DNA of 25,512 nt, taken from IMG/VR virus record IMGVR_UViG_3300042486_000145, positions 1 through 25,512 of that record. One strand, 5' to 3'. The translations under genes were made by a program, and so were the position numbers. This DNA comes from a virus. The notes beneath the pieces were generated by a model, which saw only the letters and a program-made list of their open reading frames with translations, was not told the DNA's origin and did not search any database. Position 1 is the stretch's first letter; each line of letters begins with the position of its first letter. Below, piece after piece: positions 1 to 10,328 of this stretch.

Positions 1-3000
1 TTCATCAACTCATCAAGTGTCACCTTACCAGTTAACTTATGTTTCTTTAAGAATTCTGTATCAAAGGCACTGATATAATACTCATCTTCTCCAACCATAG
101 TAATTTGATTGGTGTTTATTAATATATCAATAGTTTCCTTTGACATATTATCAGTAAAATCTTTTACAGAAGAGTTTATAGCTTCTCTATTCTTAGAAAT
201 ATAATCTTGTATAGCATCATATGTTTCTCCATCTTTAATCATTGATTCTATTGTTTCAACAATATTTTCTGGAAGAACATCTTTCATGATTCTAAGTTCT
301 TGAGACTTAGCTCTTTGGTAAAGATTTTGTGTTCTATCTTCTAATGCTAAATTAATTTCATCATTTAAATAATTACTATAAATGTTATAAACTTGATTCA
401 AATGTTTTCCTGATATAACATCATCCATAGAAATAACATTACCTAAGTTCATCATCCATTCTGTAGAACTATCTCCAGGAATAAGAATGTAGTAATTGCC
501 ATTTATGTTTTGATTTATCTCTTGTACAAATCTTTCTCCTCTAGATAATCTAGCTGTAGATTTATCTTTTCCAGATAGTTGATTCTTGGTTCCTTGAATA
601 TATCCTACGTTTATAGTAGCTATTCTTTCTCCTTCTTCATTAAAGAATAATCCTCCTTTTTTTAACACTTCACTCCCTTTAGAATATACATCATTTAATT
701 GAGGCAGTTTCTCTAAAAGTTCATCTAGTGTTGTTGATTCGTTAAATGTATTTTCAAAATAAGAAGGAGCATTGTTTTCTGAGAATGCACCAATACGTTG
801 ACCCTCTACACCAAAATAAGTAGAGTCTTGATTAGGATTATTAATTTGAGTATAAAGAGTGGCTAATGTTCTTAATGGTCCACTGATGTCTAATCTCTTA
901 GCATCAAATGTCATTAGTTCATTATTCTTTCCTAAATAAGCCTGTATACTATTTACAGCTTTAGCAAATTGTTTTATTTGTGTTATTCTCTCTCCTTTTA
1001 TAATAACTTCTCTATTGCTTAGTCCATTATAAGTTCCTTGATCAAATTCTATCCCTAAATCATTTAAGAATTTAATTTGAGCTGGACCTTTTTTAGTATC
1101 AATCTTAGAAATCCTATCAGTGTTTACTTTATAAACTTTATTCTTTTTATCATAACTAATTAGTCCTCCTTCTGATTTTCCAATAGTTTTCATATTGTCA
1201 ATCCATCCCTGTGAAGTTTTACTAATTGTTGTAAATATATTTGCAGAGCCTGTATACACATCTCCTTCTTCAGAAACATATTGAATTAATGCTTCAGGTT
1301 TTTGTCTAGAGAATGTATTAAAGAATTGTATAAACAATCTCCAATCTGTATCTATACCAAATGTATCAAAGTCAAATGTGTGTGTAACTAAGTTTCCTCC
1401 TAGAGCAGTGAACAATGAAAGGTAGTTTGAGTCTTCTTTTGCAAGATCTATAAACTTTTTAGTGAATTCTGCAGGATCATTTGTGTTATGTAACTTATCT
1501 AATAATGTAGCAAACACTCTGTTAAAGTTTAGTATCTTATAACCTTCATCTGCACCAAGTTTAGACATCTTTGCAGGAGGAACAACTAATGTTGTTCTAG
1601 GTTCCTTCTTTGATTGATTAGATGCTTCTCTTTCTGATAGTGTAGAAAGTAAAAACTTAAGAGCTCCTGTAGAATTCTTTTTCCAATCTATAGAAAAAGT
1701 GTCTGGAGCATAATCTCTTGAATTAGCATTCTCATCATTAATAGAAACCACTTCATCAGCATTGAATGTAATACCAAGAGTTCTTAAAAAGTTAATAGAC
1801 TTTTTAACAAGTTCATTATATCTTTCTTCTCCTAAGTATTCTATTTCTCCAAGTTCTTCATATTCTTGTCTAACTTGAGAGAACACTTCTTCTCCTGTTT
1901 GTGCTAAAGGATTAAACAATAATTCTTTCTGTCCATCTCTGAATATAATACGCTTAACTTGGAATACCATATCTTGTATGTATCCATTTGTTTGCTCTTC
2001 TGTAAGCCCTTCTATGGCTCTATATTCAGGAGCTAATGTCTTTGCTCTCTCTGATAATACAGTCTCTTTAAACTTACCAGAATCAATTGCTTTAAACAAT
2101 TCTTCTTTCAAAGAAGGTTTAGTAACAAAGGATTTAAAGAAATCCATTATTCTTTTAAACAAATTACGAACAGCTTCTCCTAATGATCTAGCAGGAAGTT
2201 TACCTAATCTAAAATCAGTAAAGTCATCAGCTATTCTTTCTTTAGCTTGTTTATCTGTAGCATCAATATATGCTATTTTCTTACCTGATTGTCTATCTGT
2301 AAATTCTCCTTTTTTATTTCTGAACTCCTCAAGTAAATTGTTCTTCTCAGTTTCTGTTAAAAAGTCAGCATAGATAGCTTCAAAGATTTCATGATATTCT
2401 GTACCTCTTAGTCCATTTTTAAAAAACTTAGCAATACCATCTTCAAATACACCCCAAGCTTTTTCTCCATTGTGCATAGTGACTAATCTCTCTAATATTT
2501 CAAAAGGAATAAAAGGAACATTCTTAGCATGCCATTCTTTAAATATTTCTAATTCAGAATTAGTTATTCTGTCAGAAATATCCTTACCCACTTCTCTGTA
2601 TTCACCACTATCTCTCTTTTTCCTTGTAGTAGGTTTAGTTTCTAAAGCAGCAAGTTCTGCGTTATACTTAGCATTGATTTGTTGTGTCTTAGTAATATTT
2701 GTAAAATAGAAATAACTTTCAAAATTAGTAAAATCTTTACTTCCTTTAAACTTTACTCCATATTTAGAAACTGCATCTACTTCAACTTCTGTATCTGTTT
2801 CATTGTCTTGTCTTGCTCCTTTGAATTGTGTCCAGAAGATACCTCTATCTCCTTTTCTAGCTGTTCTTAAACCATTAGCTTCTCTCTTTAATTCTTCTTG
2901 TCTTCTCCTTTCTATATCAGCTTTTTTATCAGAAACTATAGGAGCTTGTGAAGGAGCTACAGGAGCAGCTTGTTGAGTTTCTAATTCTCTTTTTAAAGTT

Positions 3001-6000
3001 TGTTCTATTGCTGCTTCAAAATAAAGCTTAACCTTGTCTTCATTTAGTTTAGCATCTATTACTGCAATTGCTTCAGGAGATTGTCCTTGTTTAAGAGCAT
3101 CATCAATAGTTTTAATCTTCTGAGGATCTGTAGCTATATTTTGTATAGTATCATTAGTTTGAGCAGTTACAGAAATTTCTCCTGTTTCAGATAACGTTGC
3201 TGTAAATAATACATCTCCTGACTTTAACTTAAAAGTTTGAGGAGTGGATGTATTCACTTCATATTCTCCAATTTTATTCTTGTCTTGTACAGGAGCTGGC
3301 TTAACTTCTTTAACAGGCACTTCACTATATGGAAGAACATCCTTATTTGTTATGTAAGCGTATTTTTGTTTGTATGAATTTGAGTTATCTGTTGGTTTGG
3401 TAGTGTGTGTAATTAATGGAGTGTCTCCTACAGATCTAGAAGATCCATCAGGATTCTTACTAGACAATAAGAATGACTGATAGTTAGGCCAAATCACTTG
3501 TGTTAGATTTCCATCTTTATCAGCTACATATTCTGTAAACTTTTTAGATGTTCCTTCTTTAAGTGTTGCATTGTTTATGTTAACAAATGCTCCTTTTCTA
3601 TCTATAGAAGGATCTCCTAATAAAACATCTAATATCTCTTGTTTACTTTCTTCAATTTTAGATAGAGGAAATGATTTATTTCCAATTCTAAATGTCATTG
3701 TATTAGTGTCTATTCCTATTTGACTAGGTTTAGTTGTATCTCCTTTAGATCTCCAAGATAAAACATTTTCTAAAAATTTAACATAACCATAATTAGGTTT
3801 TACAAGTTTACCTGCAGTGGACTTAGCAATCAAATCTTTAGCTAATGCATTCATTACACTGAATACATTATTAGCTTGTTTGTTTGTAAGTTTCTTGTTA
3901 TTGGCAAAATCTAAGAGATCACCATATCTAATTAGTGTTGTACCACTAGGAAAAGATAATGTTTCTCCATCATGAACTATCTTACCTGTTGTTACAACTT
4001 CTAATAATCCATCATGGTTAGCAATTATCTGTTCTCCATTTGGACCAAGTATATCAGACATATGATTGTCTTCATATACACCATTAACTTTAGGTTGATT
4101 TGCAATACCTCTTGATATAGCAAATGGATAAGGTGTATATCCCTTTTCTTCAAATTGTCTTTGTCTAAATATCTTATATGCTTCTAAAGCTATTTCTGCT
4201 TCTAGTTCTTGACCAGCTCTTACCTTTGAAAATCCACCTGCTGTAAATAAACTAGCAGATGTCATTGTTTGAAAAACAACATTATCAAGTATAGTTGGAG
4301 ACTGTTCTCCCACCTTACTTAGTTTCTCTCCTTTTTCATTAACAAAGAAATCTCCTTCAGCTGTTTGTGTAATAGCCACTTGAGCCATAAACTTTTGATT
4401 AACATCACTTTCCATTTCTGGTAAAGCATCTGTTAAATTTAGATTATAAGAAAGCTGTATAATACCATCAAGGCCTAACTCTTTTGCATTAGCATCAGTG
4501 ACAATAATAACTTTTATCTTATTTCTATTCTTAAAGAATTTAAAATTGTTTAAGAAGTTTCTAGCTCTCTTAATGTGTGGAGTGTTATTAGTTTCTTCAC
4601 TTGCTTTATCTTCTGAAGGAGAAGTGGTAGATAAAAATAATCTGTCTACATCTTTAGCTTTACTTTCAGTACCAACAACTTCCCCTGGTTCAGGAGAAAC
4701 AGATTCAACAGAACTTGCTGTAGGAGCTAGTTTAGCCAGCTCTCTATCAAGAACTTCTTTTTGAGCTACTAATGTCTCTTGAGCTATTTTTTCTTTTTCT
4801 ATTTTTTCTAATAAAGATTTAGCATCATTATTAAATTCTTTCTCAACATCATTAATAAGATCTTGATCATCTAAACTATTTATAAATTGTAATCTATCTT
4901 CAGGATTTACTGTTGCTAATTCTTCTTTATATTTAGAATATTCTTCTTTGTTTAATACTGTATCAATTGATTTATTTAATATATCAGTTAGTTCTTGAGA
5001 TGCATTCTCTGTATCAGAGATGCTATAGTTCTTAAATTCATTTGGTGTAAGGAATTTAATTTTACCATTAGGAAGTCTCACCTCAAACTCACCACCTAAA
5101 GTTTTAGATAATACAGTAATTTTGGGTGCAAGGTATAACTCACCACCTTCTTTACGTAATGGTTCTTTTAAGGAATATTCTTTACCTATTTTAAGTTCAG
5201 CATTAACTATTTTAGTTTTCTTTTCTCCCTCAAGTTTTTCTTTTTGTTTTACTACTGCAGGAGAAGTGTCTATCTTTTCATCAGCACCATATCCTCTGTC
5301 ATAGGTATAATTTAATGGACTCTTTTTAATATCATCATACTCTTCTATGAATAACTTTCTACGAAGAGAAAGTTCAATTACGTCTGATAGTTGAGTTTTA
5401 AGTTCATCTTTAACATCAGAAGTTACATCTAATTTATTAATTTGTGAAAGAGCTTCTTCTGTAGCTGTCTTATTTGATTTACCATCTAATATAATACCTT
5501 GTAGTATATCCATTGTAGATACACCTGCTTGAGCTAATCCAATATTAACTTGAGGAATACGTAAGTCATAATTAGCAATCTTACTAGAAGCATATACTAA
5601 TTTATCAATCACATCATCAGAATACTTTCTTAATTGTTTTCCATCAGGACTTAAAACAGGAGCACCTTCTGCATCTGTTAACATCTCTCCAGAATATCTT
5701 AAGTTAAGTGCTCTATATAATTGTTCTGTATTTTTAGCTGTATTTTCAATACTAGAAATTCTTTGTTGAAAGGAAGAGGAGGTATCATTAATATTAGCTA
5801 ACCCCTGTTCTTTTAAAGAAGCTAGTCCTTGATCAGTAACACTTGTTTGTTTTAATTCTGCTAAATCATCCATCACCATATCAAACCTACCATACTTAAT
5901 ACGAGGAGTTAAATAGTTATGTACTAAATCAGCTTTTATATCTTTTGCTTCTAGTTCATCTCCAGAAACAATTGCATCTTGTTGTTGTTTTTGTAAAGTT

Positions 6001-7652
6001 ATTCCTCTGTTTGCAGAAGATAGTCTATCAATGAACGCTTCTTTGAATGTTGGAGTAGAATTAAGAGAATTGATAAATTGTTGAGTGTTACCAGCAACAG
6101 CTTTACCTTGTATAAACTTTCCCTTAGCTTGCATTAATCCTCCAGTGATACCTCCAAGGATTCCTCCTTCAATACCTTCTTTAGAAACTAATGCTCCTAC
6201 ATCTTTACCTAATTCATCTTTACCAAATAAACCATAAAGAAATCCATCAGTTAATATATCAGCATCATTAGATTCTCTAGACTTATTGAAGTAGTTATTA
6301 GTACCCACTTGCAAAGCATACTGTCCAATCTCTTGTCCAGCTTCTTTAGGATCAAATACATACTGTCCTACTTTTTTTGTTTTCTGATATAGTTTACCAA
6401 ATTTAGTTGCAGGAGTTTTAGCAGCATATACACCTCCTTTTAAAACTACATCATCTGCTTGTCCTACTAAACTATTTGCAGCTTGCTTACTTGCTCTATA
6501 AGAAGATCCCATTAAATATGGAAGTTGAGCAAATTCTGTAACAGTTAATAATGATAAGTTACCTAGAAAAGAAGTTTTACCCACCTTTTCTGCTTCCATG
6601 TTAATACCTTCTAATATACTTCCAGTAGGTTCTTGACCATAGTTTTCTAATTTATATTTTTCAATTAAATTATTTCTAAATTCATTAGCTGTTTGTAAAG
6701 CTTCAAAGGAAGCTTCCCCTGCAGAAGAATAAGCAGCAACAGCTGTACGTCTAGCAGTGTCATTAATAGTAGCAAATAGATTAGTTGTCTTTGCAAGTTC
6801 TGCTAGTCTTGAAGACTTAGCAGTGATGTCTGCAATAGAAGAAACTCCTTTATCTAATATAGCAGCAGCTTCAACATTTTTAGCAGCTGAAAAAGCTCTT
6901 GCACTATTTCTTAGTATAGGTGTGAATAACTTAAAAGCTTGAGAAGATCTTGATGCATTTGCAAGAGCAGCAGTAGCAGAACCCAAACCTCTTCCTGCAA
7001 CACCAATAGCAGCATTGGCAATGTTACCACTAACCATTGCTCCTACAGCATATCCACTATTTTTAATTAACTTATCAAATAGAAAGTTAGCAGTCATCCA
7101 GTTATCTGTAGAATACCAATTTGATTCTTTCTCTACATCAGAATAATAATTTGGAAGATATTCTTGATCCACTTTATTATTCCATTTATCTAAATTTCTA
7201 AGTCCTTCATTATCCCATATGTCAGCAAGTCTTCCAGTAAAGGATGCACTCACTGCACCACCAAGCATAGCAAAGCCTCCAGCAATTGTTGTAGCTGCAA
7301 GATTAGCTCCTTTTAAAATACCATTAACTCCTTTTGATAAAGTGCTTTGGTTATAAGAAACATAATCCTCTTGATTAGAAACTATAGGATTAAATTTATC
7401 ATATCTCTGATTTGCTTTTAAAGTGGCATCTGTAACAAAAATACCTTTCTCTTTAAAATTTGCACGTTTAGATAAATTGTTTAATATATCATATGCATCA
7501 TCAGTATTATTCTTTTGTAAAGTGGTGTCACTAAAATCACTTCTTCCTACATCTATTCTTGGTGCAGGAGTGGCTTCATTTAGATCTACTCTTTCCATAG
7601 GAATAGAACTATCCTTTATAATAGATTGAAGATTTTTATCAAAATCTGGCAT
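1..7652 (-). CDS. Giant crAss-like virion (cargo) protein, C-terminus beyond window
   Basis: The frame is open from the ATG at 7652 to the left edge: I read all 2550 complete codons and found no stop. It starts 11 nt after the previous stop. Residues about 114-144 and 196-232 are Gly/Ala-rich hydrophobic stretches that could insert in membranes. Blocks such as SAGEASFEAL, the EAGQEIGQYAL region and KDVGALVSKEGIEGG (all within the first 500 residues) match what I know of giant crAss-like virion proteins. Around residue 1754 lies GTEYHEIFEAI, a zincin-like HExxH motif whose last His is Glu. Known crAss-like phages carry giant virion proteins here, some being RNA polymerase subunits (phi14:2 gp66). 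I saw no DxDGD polymerase motif in the visible part, so polymerase function is not shown. It has no cysteine codon at all. A packaged, ejected protein is the best inference. Confidence 0.8.
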   Translation of the reverse strand, partial: MPDFDKNLQSIIKDSSIPMERVDLNEATPAPRIDVGRSDFSDTTLQKNNTDDAYDILNNLSKRANFKEKGIFVTDATLKANQRYDKFNPIVSNQEDYVSYNQSTLSKGVNGILKGANLAATTIAGGFAMLGGAVSASFTGRLADIWDNEGLRNLDKWNNKVDQEYLPNYYSDVEKESNWYSTDNWMTANFLFDKLIKNSGYAVGAMVSGNIANAAIGVAGRGLGSATAALANASRSSQAFKLFTPILRNSARAFSAAKNVEAAAILDKGVSSIADITAKSSRLAELAKTTNLFATINDTARRTAVAAYSSAGEASFEALQTANEFRNNLIEKYKLENYGQEPTGSILEGINMEAEKVGKTSFLGNLSLLTVTEFAQLPYLMGSSYRASKQAANSLVGQADDVVLKGGVYAAKTPATKFGKLYQKTKKVGQYVFDPKEAGQEIGQYALQVGTNNYFNKSRESNDADILTDGFLYGLFGKDELGKDVGALVSKEGIEGGILGGITGGLMQAKGKFIQGKAVAGNTQQFINSLNSTPTFKEAFIDRLSSANRGITLQKQQQDAIVSGDELEAKDIKADLVHNYLTPRIKYGRFDMVMDDLAELKQTSVTDQGLASLKEQGLANINDTSSSFQQRISSIENTAKNTEQLYRALNLRYSGEMLTDAEGAPVLSPDGKQLRKYSDDVIDKLVYASSKIANYDLRIPQVNIGLAQAGVSTMDILQGIILDGKSNKTATEEALSQINKLDVTSDVKDELKTQLSDVIELSLRRKLFIEEYDDIKKSPLNYTYDRGYGADEKIDTSPAVVKQKEKLEGEKKTKIVNAELKIGKEYSLKEPLRKEGGELYLAPKITVLSKTLGGEFEVRLPNGKIKFLTPNEFKNYSISDTENASQELTDILNKSIDTVLNKEEYSKYKEELATVNPEDRLQFINSLDDQDLINDVEKEFNNDAKSLLEKIEKEKIAQETLVAQKEVLDRELAKLAPTASSVESVSPEPGEVVGTESKAKDVDRLFLSTTSPSEDKASEETNNTPHIKRARNFLNNFKFFKNRNKIKVIIVTDANAKELGLDGIIQLSYNLNLTDALPEMESDVNQKFMAQVAITQTAEGDFFVNEKGEKLSKVGEQSPTILDNVVFQTMTSASLFTAGGFSKVRAGQELEAEIALEAYKIFRQRQFEEKGYTPYPFAISRGIANQPKVNGVYEDNHMSDILGPNGEQIIANHDGLLEVVTTGKIVHDGETLSFPSGTTLIRYGDLLDFANNKKLTNKQANNVFSVMNALAKDLIAKSTAGKLVKPNYGYVKFLENVLSWRSKGDTTKPSQIGIDTNTMTFRIGNKSFPLSKIEESKQEILDVLLGDPSIDRKGAFVNINNATLKEGTSKKFTEYVADKDGNLTQVIWPNYQSFLLSSKNPDGSSRSVGDTPLITHTTKPTDNSNSYKQKYAYITNKDVLPYSEVPVKEVKPAPVQDKNKIGEYEVNTSTPQTFKLKSGDVLFTATLSETGEISVTAQTNDTIQNIATDPQKIKTIDDALKQGQSPEAIAVIDAKLNEDKVKLYFEAAIEQTLKRELETQQAAPVAPSQAPIVSDKKADIERRRQEELKREANGLRTARKGDRGIFWTQFKGARQDNETDTEVEVDAVSKYGVKFKGSKDFTNFESYFYFTNITKTQQINAKYNAELAALETKPTTRKKRDSGEYREVGKDISDRITNSELEIFKEWHAKNVPFIPFEILERLVTMHNGEKAWGVFEDGIAKFFKNGLRGTEYHEIFEAIYADFLTETEKNNLLEEFRNKKGEFTDRQSGKKIAYIDATDKQAKERIADDFTDFRLGKLPARSLGEAVRNLFKRIMDFFKSFVTKPSLKEELFKAIDSGKFKETVLSERAKTLAPEYRAIEGLTEEQTNGYIQDMVFQVKRIIFRDGQKELLFNPLAQTGEEVFSQVRQEYEELGEIEYLGEERYNELVKKSINFLRTLGITFNADEVVSINDENANSRDYAPDTFSIDWKKNSTGALKFLLSTLSEREASNQSKKEPRTTLVVPPAKMSKLGADEGYKILNFNRVFATLLDKLHNTNDPAEFTKKFIDLAKEDSNYLSLFTALGGNLVTHTFDFDTFGIDTDWRLFIQFFNTFSRQKPEALIQYVSEEGDVYTGSANIFTTISKTSQGWIDNMKTIGKSEGGLISYDKKNKVYKVNTDRISKIDTKKGPAQIKFLNDLGIEFDQGTYNGLSNREVIIKGERITQIKQFAKAVNSIQAYLGKNNELMTFDAKRLDISGPLRTLATLYTQINNPNQDSTYFGVEGQRIGAFSENNAPSYFENTFNESTTLDELLEKLPQLNDVYSKGSEVLKKGGLFFNEEGERIATINVGYIQGTKNQLSGKDKSTARLSRGERFVQEINQNINGNYYILIPGDSSTEWMMNLGNVISMDDVISGKHLNQVYNIYSNYLNDEINLALEDRTQNLYQRAKSQELRIMKDVLPENIVETIESMIKDGETYDAIQDYISKNREAINSSVKDFTDNMSKETIDILINTNQITMVGEDEYYISAFDTEFLKKHKLTGKVTLDELM

Positions 7653-7663
7653 ATTAATTTATT

Positions 7664-10240
7664 TTAAAGATTTCTAATAGTTTGTTTATCCTTTTCACTA
7701 ATCAAAGGATTGTTAAGATACAACTGTAAAGCTTGAGATTTTGTCATTTGGTTTAAAAAAGTAATAGCTTGATCTCTATTTACAGGTTGACTATCTAACT
7801 TTAATGGAACTACTCCAGTAGGAGTTTTTAATTGTAAACTAATATACTGTTTAGCATTATCACTTTTATTCCAAACTAAATCTGCCTTAATATCTAAATT
7901 TGTATTAGGCATTTGAGATCTACCAAAATATGCATCTGCATACTGTCCTGTAGGATTAGTACTTCCATTTCCTAAGTATTGTGCTTTAACAACATCTTTA
8001 TATTGTTCGTTTGGTTCATTACGATCATTTATTGGAAGTTGTCTAGCTTCTGAACTCTCTAATGGAATAGTTACTTCTTCTCCTCCCTTTCCCAATATTA
8101 GAAAAGTTTTATCTCCTTGTACTAATTTTTTATATATGATCTTTTCTCTATCATCACTACTGAGCCATGTTTTACCAGTGGTAACTTGACTCTTACTTAA
8201 TTCTTTACTACCTCCTTCACCTTCATATCTACTCAACACTGCATCAGCAATACCTTCCCAAGATCTTCTTGCTATATCCCCATCTCCACTGCCAAAAGTG
8301 ATAGTGGATATTCTAGGTACATAACTTCCATTACGTTCTAATAAAGTGGATTGAAGAAGTTCTTCTTTTGCTTTTGCAACTTTAGATAAACCAGAAGTTA
8401 CCACTCTAGATATTTCGTAATACTTACTTTTATTATTTGCATCTAATCCTAAGCTAAGAAGTTTTTCTTTTTCTGTAAGAGGTCTTCTAAATCTTTCAGA
8501 GGTGGAACCTAAATAAGCTCCTTGTGCTCCTCCATAACCAGGAGTTTGAGTTAATTCTCTATTAGCTACATAGGTAGCTATTTCTTTAGCAGTGAAGTTA
8601 ATAGCTCTTCCTGCTTTATCTTTTACAGTTACTCCTGGAAGACTAGCTATACTATTATAAACTCCTTCTTCTGCTCCTTTAAATTTATTATCTACTTCTT
8701 TGTATATAGACTCTTTAGCTGCATTTATTCTATTTGCCTTATTCTGACTATCTATAATAGCATCCACTTCATCTCTCCATTCAACAGGTATTGCTTTCTT
8801 ACTATTACTATCTCCTATAACATACCAATTAGCATCCCCATTTTTATATTTTTCAATAGCAGCTTTAATTTGACCTGCATTAGTTCCAGGAATACCTTGT
8901 ATCATTTTAGTAATACCAGCATTAGCAGAAGCATCATACATAAGTTTATCACTTTCCATTGCTGACAAAGGATCTTTAACATTAGTGTCAGTTCCTTTAT
9001 AAGTTTCAAACCCACTGCTTATACCATTAAGTTCAATGTTTTGTTTTTGTATTTTAAGGTCAGTTTCTATTTTATTTAAATTATAACCTCTTGTATCATT
9101 AAATTCTTTCCAATTTTGAGCTCTTACAGCTAAAGCCTGATTAGCACGAGTGATAGCATAAGTCTTTTCCCAATGCTGTGCATTTAATATAGGATTTTCA
9201 AGAAGGTTTTCTTTATTATTTTCCCAAGCATAAGCATTGGCAAATTGTGAAATAGCACCATTTTTATAAATAGTAGATTTAGCTAAAGATGGATTAGCCA
9301 TAACTAACTCTAATTCTTCTTTTAATTCAGAATTTAATTGTGAATTTTTATTTTCAAGACTTTCTATTATTCCTTGAAGTTGTTTTTGTTTTTCAGGATT
9401 TGAAGTACTTAGTCCCACCTCTCCTTGTAACTTTTGAATAAGTGAGTTATTAGATTCAATCTGAGAATTAAATTTAGTGTTAGAATACACTGCTAATTTT
9501 TCAGGAGTGTCATATCCCCTAAATTGATAATTAGCATTTATAGATAATTGATTTTGTTCATCAGGAGTTAAAGAAGCTCTAATTGCATTTTCAATCTTTG
9601 CTGCAGAAACTGTTTCCTTACTTATTCTCTGCATTGCTTCTGCAGTCTTTTGTCTGTTTACAGATCCATCTGCATTTGTTACATAAGGAATATCTTGTTC
9701 ATTTAAATCAGAATGTAGGCCTTTGAAAACTTCTAACCATTTTTTATCTACATCAATATATTGAGTATATCTATCTGAGAAAGAAGCATTAACATCATCA
9801 GCATTTAGATATGCATTTGCTTTTTGTGAAAAATCATAAATATTAGCTTGAGAAGATTTACCCTCTCCAATTGCTTTTTCCATCTCTTGAGCTTGCTTTC
9901 TATACCAAGCTGTAGACTTCACTGCATTTTGAATAGTGGCATCTTTACCAATCTGTTTAGTCATCCCCCCTACAGAATTAACTAACTGATAGTTAGAGAA
10001 ATCTCCAGCTGCTACAGTTTTTAACTTAGATCCTAACTCGTTTAATTTAGACTGAAGGTATTGCTGTTGTTTTTCATTTGCAATATCTAGTCCTGCAATG
10101 TTATCAAAGTTAGTTTGAATTTTCTGAAGACCCTCGTCATAACGTTTTTGTTTTTCCATACCAACTTGAACCATTGCCTCTACAGGCAACTGTTGGATGT
10201 ATGGATTAAACTTTGGGGCAATATCTGTATATGAAGCCAT
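7664..10240 (-). CDS. crAss-like helical cargo/virion protein, 858 residues
   Basis: The N-terminal 110 residues (PVEAMVQVGMEKQKRYDEG near 19-37, then AAGDFSNYQLVNSVGGMTKQ near 77-96) resemble a protein family that sits between the muzzle and the giant genes of crAss-like phages. The sequence is mostly helical and rich in Gln, Asn and Lys, with a likely coiled coil at about 254-315. The C-terminal third looks more mixed, with beta-type stretches. There is no signal peptide, no clear membrane segment and no cysteine. The family has no enzymatic motif that I can see. The ATG at 10240 fits because a Bacteroidota-type promoter lies just upstream and would leave a leader of about 10 nt. The giant gene follows after 11 nt, so the two are probably co-transcribed. 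The role as packaged or ejected protein is inferred from position and family. Confidence 0.75.
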   Translation of the reverse strand: MASYTDIAPKFNPYIQQLPVEAMVQVGMEKQKRYDEGLQKIQTNFDNIAGLDIANEKQQQYLQSKLNELGSKLKTVAAGDFSNYQLVNSVGGMTKQIGKDATIQNAVKSTAWYRKQAQEMEKAIGEGKSSQANIYDFSQKANAYLNADDVNASFSDRYTQYIDVDKKWLEVFKGLHSDLNEQDIPYVTNADGSVNRQKTAEAMQRISKETVSAAKIENAIRASLTPDEQNQLSINANYQFRGYDTPEKLAVYSNTKFNSQIESNNSLIQKLQGEVGLSTSNPEKQKQLQGIIESLENKNSQLNSELKEELELVMANPSLAKSTIYKNGAISQFANAYAWENNKENLLENPILNAQHWEKTYAITRANQALAVRAQNWKEFNDTRGYNLNKIETDLKIQKQNIELNGISSGFETYKGTDTNVKDPLSAMESDKLMYDASANAGITKMIQGIPGTNAGQIKAAIEKYKNGDANWYVIGDSNSKKAIPVEWRDEVDAIIDSQNKANRINAAKESIYKEVDNKFKGAEEGVYNSIASLPGVTVKDKAGRAINFTAKEIATYVANRELTQTPGYGGAQGAYLGSTSERFRRPLTEKEKLLSLGLDANNKSKYYEISRVVTSGLSKVAKAKEELLQSTLLERNGSYVPRISTITFGSGDGDIARRSWEGIADAVLSRYEGEGGSKELSKSQVTTGKTWLSSDDREKIIYKKLVQGDKTFLILGKGGEEVTIPLESSEARQLPINDRNEPNEQYKDVVKAQYLGNGSTNPTGQYADAYFGRSQMPNTNLDIKADLVWNKSDNAKQYISLQLKTPTGVVPLKLDSQPVNRDQAITFLNQMTKSQALQLYLNNPLISEKDKQTIRNL

Positions 10241-10253
10241 AGTTTTTAGGGAT

Positions 10254-10316
10254 TAGCAAATTTAACTTAAAGTATTATATGTTACAAGTATAATAACTGT
10301 TTTAGGTAATTTGCTA
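10254..10316. repeat. Nested inverted repeats in the 88-nt intergenic gap
   Basis: A perfect 9-bp inverted repeat has arms TAGCAAATT at 10254-10262 and AATTTGCTA at 10308-10316, 45 nt apart. A second 7-bp pair lies inside it: TATTATA at 10273-10279 and TATAATA at 10289-10295. The outer left arm overlaps the promoter -7 box. This could be an operator or a weak long-loop hairpin. The stems are AT-rich and without a strong terminator shape, and chance is possible in AT-rich DNA. Confidence 0.4.
10256..10287 (-). promoter_or_regulatory. Bacteroidota-type promoter for the 858-residue and giant genes
   Basis: On the minus strand there is TTG (plus coordinates 10285-10287), exactly 20 nt, then TAAATTTGC (10256-10264). 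This agrees with the described Bacteroidetes primary sigma pattern, TTG/TTTG about 19-21 nt before TAnnTTTG. Transcription would begin near 10249, giving a leader of about 10 nt before the ATG at 10240. A host-type promoter here would allow separate expression of the last two cargo genes. It overlaps one arm of an inverted repeat. Confidence 0.55.
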
Positions 10317-10328
10317 TAATTGAATTAA

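Noticed and set aside
1978-7629. Several plus-strand open frames of 60-131 codons opposite the giant gene
   Set aside because: They are antisense to a continuous 2550-codon frame, have low-complexity Ser/Leu-rich translations and no family resemblance.
1-7652. Calling the giant gene an RNA polymerase subunit
   Set aside because: No DxDGD-type catalytic motif was found in the visible part, and the C-terminus is missing, so only a giant virion protein is supported.
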